Positions 43,301 to 44,184 of a DNA stretch of 44,184 bases are shown here, piece by piece. Where the stretch lies: NCBI GenBank assembly GCA_030682795.1, contig JAUXNJ010000014.1, positions 1 through 44,184 of the forward strand, given 5' to 3'. The notes beneath the pieces were generated by a model. It searched no databases. It had not been told where the DNA came from and saw nothing but the letters and a program-made list of their open reading frames with translations. The DNA is from Sphingobacteriaceae bacterium. GTDB taxonomy: Bacteria > Bacteroidota > Bacteroidia > UBA7662. Positions within the stretch are counted from its first letter, which is position 1. Each line of letters opens with the position of its first letter. The position numbers were made by a program, and so were the translations under genes.

Positions 43301-44184
43301 CCGGCAGGCACGGTGGTTCCTGCGGGTGGTGTATTGGTATTACACATTGGTCCTGGTACCGATGATGTTGCCAATGCTTATTACAACACGGGTGGAACGA
43401 ATGATGGGATATCTTCTACCTCTTTATGGGGTGTAACCCTTCGCAATGGCACTACCTTGGTTGATGCGGTTGCCTTTAGGGGTTTTGTGTTCCCAGCAGC
43501 GGCAAACGTAAGTGCAGCCGATTGGTCTGGAAACAGCTCAACTACTTCTTCAGCTGGTATGATGTTGGTGAATTTCGATAACAACAATGCTTCGAATTGG
43601 GTAATTAGCACAGCTAGTTTGTTTACGAATATTGGTGCTTTCAATCCCAATATGTCGGTTGTATCGCGCAACGTATCATGGACAGGTCCTGGTGGGTTCA
43701 CGGCCACTGGTTTTTCTGCTCCAACAGGTGTTCGTAACACAGCGGCTGTTGAGCAATACACCGCAACCATTACTTCTGCGGCTTCATGCGTAAGAACAGC
43801 GGCTGCTAGTTTACAGGTTATGTTGCCTATAACGCCGGTTGCTGGCTTTACCAGAAGCAGCAACACCGCTACAATGGGTGGTGTAGTTACTACGGTAACC
43901 TTAACGGATACATCTTTGAACATTCCGTTCCAGCGTCGTTGGACCATTACGCCGAACACCTTTAACTATGTAAATAGCACCAACGACAGCAGCGTGGCAC
44001 CACAAGTGCAGTTTACTGCCGTTGGAAGTTATGCGGTTAAATTAGTGGTTTCTAACCCAGCGGGTGCTGATAGTATTACAGTAAACAACGCGGTTACGGT
44101 AACCTTAGGGTATTGCGCTTCTAATGCTACCTCTACAGCTGATACTAAAATTGACTCGGTTATGTTGGGCACGGCCCTTACTGG
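40322..44184 (+). CDS. Large secreted multidomain protein (FN3, lamin-tail, PKD, GEVED); 3' end outside window
   Basis: Open from ATG 40322 to the right edge, 1287 codons without a stop. A signal peptide ends near residue 38 (WLFFLSLIFLTTNVFGQ). Early beta domains follow (FPFTYAGTAVTEITVSTNGF, then LAPFWDD and FSIEFRDV). An FN3 domain lies at about 243-340 (CGMPWAIASSAI, TVTGLASSTAYYVHVRSVC). Beta-helix-like repeats of Ser/Thr/Ala/Gly/Val follow (SGLWSNPGIWSTGSVP). A lamin-tail domain spans about 935-1080 (FLEFTNFGDTAANIGGWNLE, PAGGVLVLHIGPGTD), a PKD-like domain about 1175-1260, and the window ends in a GEVED-type start (YCASNATSTADTKIDSVMLG). Such proteins usually end in a T9SS sorting domain and act at the surface; that end is not visible. 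Confidence 0.9.
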   Translation, partial: MNNNYLQSSLKGLLPGRRWLFFLSLIFLTTNVFGQARNYQFGQSSAAYTEITGGTTSTAIEDDGTEVLALPFPFTYAGTAVTEITVSTNGFVRMAGGAVFGSSWTNTIESTASLPVLAPFWDDHHLVAASGTIVYATTGTAPNRQFSIEFRDVVTSGSGSTTATSRARFKVTLFETSNQIVYHYGTSSATTTLSGSIGMNSAPGGAGQFLSVVPGVVATVSTSIPVNNLVTLPDSGVVYTFTPSPASCGMPWAIASSAITQTGFSLNWRNAGSTSYQYVASTSPNVPTGAGTAVADTFVTVTGLASSTAYYVHVRSVCTGGTNSAWAGPIVVTTGGPVSSVASGLWSNPGIWSTGSVPISSSSVTVSAGDSVIFDVATSSVFSLTVNGVLGVNATAARTLSVAGDVSVAASGSLNFGVPTTGTALRILELTGNFTNAGTSNMASGNAAIRFLGTTAQTYTNSGTLTNNAVGQLIISNAAGVTLASPVTIGFNLDLVAGVLNAGTNLTFDQVAVNTTSSQVRRSPLGSLVGTPTITSTVYNVQYVFFTGQTSALITEGPEIPASRTINALTISNIAGLNLTGNLTLTAATSALVLTNGVITLPAGGKIICSNSGFAPTVGSATSFVNGGFEVVVNSATAVTRNFPVGSVVDGVPVRGHVVIASMITGTATPQSVLVTPVGAPSGTGVSPMGPRAFRITSTGSIGTTATVALNWDARDALSFAGSLANIRVIQATALTGSAWTARSASGTAGSLTGTGTRTTSAINLSNGNFFAWGTVSTGDVAVTNITSPVSGACFGQAENVVAVLRNDGASINRATTPITVKGTVTTPGGTVINLTNVVRNAGTFGLAQFDTVVFTDALNMVDSGNYVVRVFIDSLTASVRTNDTITRTIRSDAWSARANPSQIITSQSSTVEVLRNGVVASQAGVLPRSTAAVRISEMVAFRTGGGAQPIYPAYVPAAAADFLEFTNFGDTAANIGGWNLEIFGVGARTYAFPAGTVVPAGGVLVLHIGPGTDDVANAYYNTGGTNDGISSTSLWGVTLRNGTTLVDAVAFRGFVFPAAANVSAADWSGNSSTTSSAGMMLVNFDNNNASNWVISTASLFTNIGAFNPNMSVVSRNVSWTGPGGFTATGFSAPTGVRNTAAVEQYTATITSAASCVRTAAASLQVMLPITPVAGFTRSSNTATMGGVVTTVTLTDTSLNIPFQRRWTITPNTFNYVNSTNDSSVAPQVQFTAVGSYAVKLVVSNPAGADSITVNNAVTVTLGYCASNATSTADTKIDSVMLGTALT

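Noticed and set aside
1..44184. CRISPR arrays, insertion sequences, rRNA genes
   Set aside because: No regularly spaced direct repeats, no transposase or integrase frames and no rRNA sequence were seen.

Overview
The window reads as a chromosomal segment from a member of the Bacteroidota. The evidence is a type IX secretion (T9SS) C-terminal sorting domain, a PorT-family beta-barrel, a DUF4175 protein, secreted proteins with lamin-tail and GEVED domains, and several promoters of the Bacteroidota form TTG-N19-23-TAnnTTTG. I cannot place it to genus.

Layout. (1) 1-8007 (minus, running off the left edge) is a giant SpvB/TcdB-like RHS protein. It is preceded in the same operon by a T9SS-targeted surface protein (8027-9517). 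This block is AT-rich apart from the RHS-repeat end. (2) 9.8-10.9 kb is an accessory-looking gap with an orphan XRE/HigA-like regulator, a palindrome-rich non-coding stretch and a tRNA-Leu(CAG). (3) 11.0-16.4 kb (plus) holds an ECF sigma/anti-sigma pair, then an operon of M16 protease, O-methyltransferase, glucosaminidase-LysM and hypoxanthine phosphoribosyltransferase. (4) 16.4-32.7 kb (minus) is a long co-directional core block: hemN, rhlE-like helicase, Ig-like lipoprotein, methyltransferase, mnmG, ybeY, HATPase, DUF4175, exonuclease III, cyclophilin, omega-amidase, methionine aminotransferase and nadA. (5) 32,715-33,134 is a non-coding gap dense in DnaA-box-like 9-mers, with an AT-rich flank and a 36-bp perfect palindrome; I read it as a candidate replication origin. 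(6) 33.15-36.75 kb (minus) carries yicC-gmk-nadD, an EamA transporter and a PorT-like barrel. (7) 36.8-39.9 kb (plus) is a metal-linked set: HYC_CC_PP-like protein, exported HMA protein and TonB-dependent receptor. (8) 40.3-44.2 kb (plus, running off the right edge) is a large secreted multidomain protein.

The most notable reading is that the window covers the chromosomal origin/centromere neighbourhood. One perfect 16-bp parS palindrome lies inside hemN. Two further parS variants sit 44 bp apart between and within mnmG and ybeY. The DnaA-box cluster lies about 9-16 kb to their right. In hand-counted lines of plus-strand genes, C exceeds G overall left of the cluster and G exceeds C right of it, as expected across an origin. 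No dnaA, parA or parB gene is visible here.

Functional links: the aminotransferase and omega-amidase fit glutamine-dependent methionine salvage; nadA and nadD, both of NAD synthesis, flank the putative origin; the nadD operon points towards the origin and is closed by the palindromic terminator; sigma and anti-sigma overlap and are probably translationally coupled.
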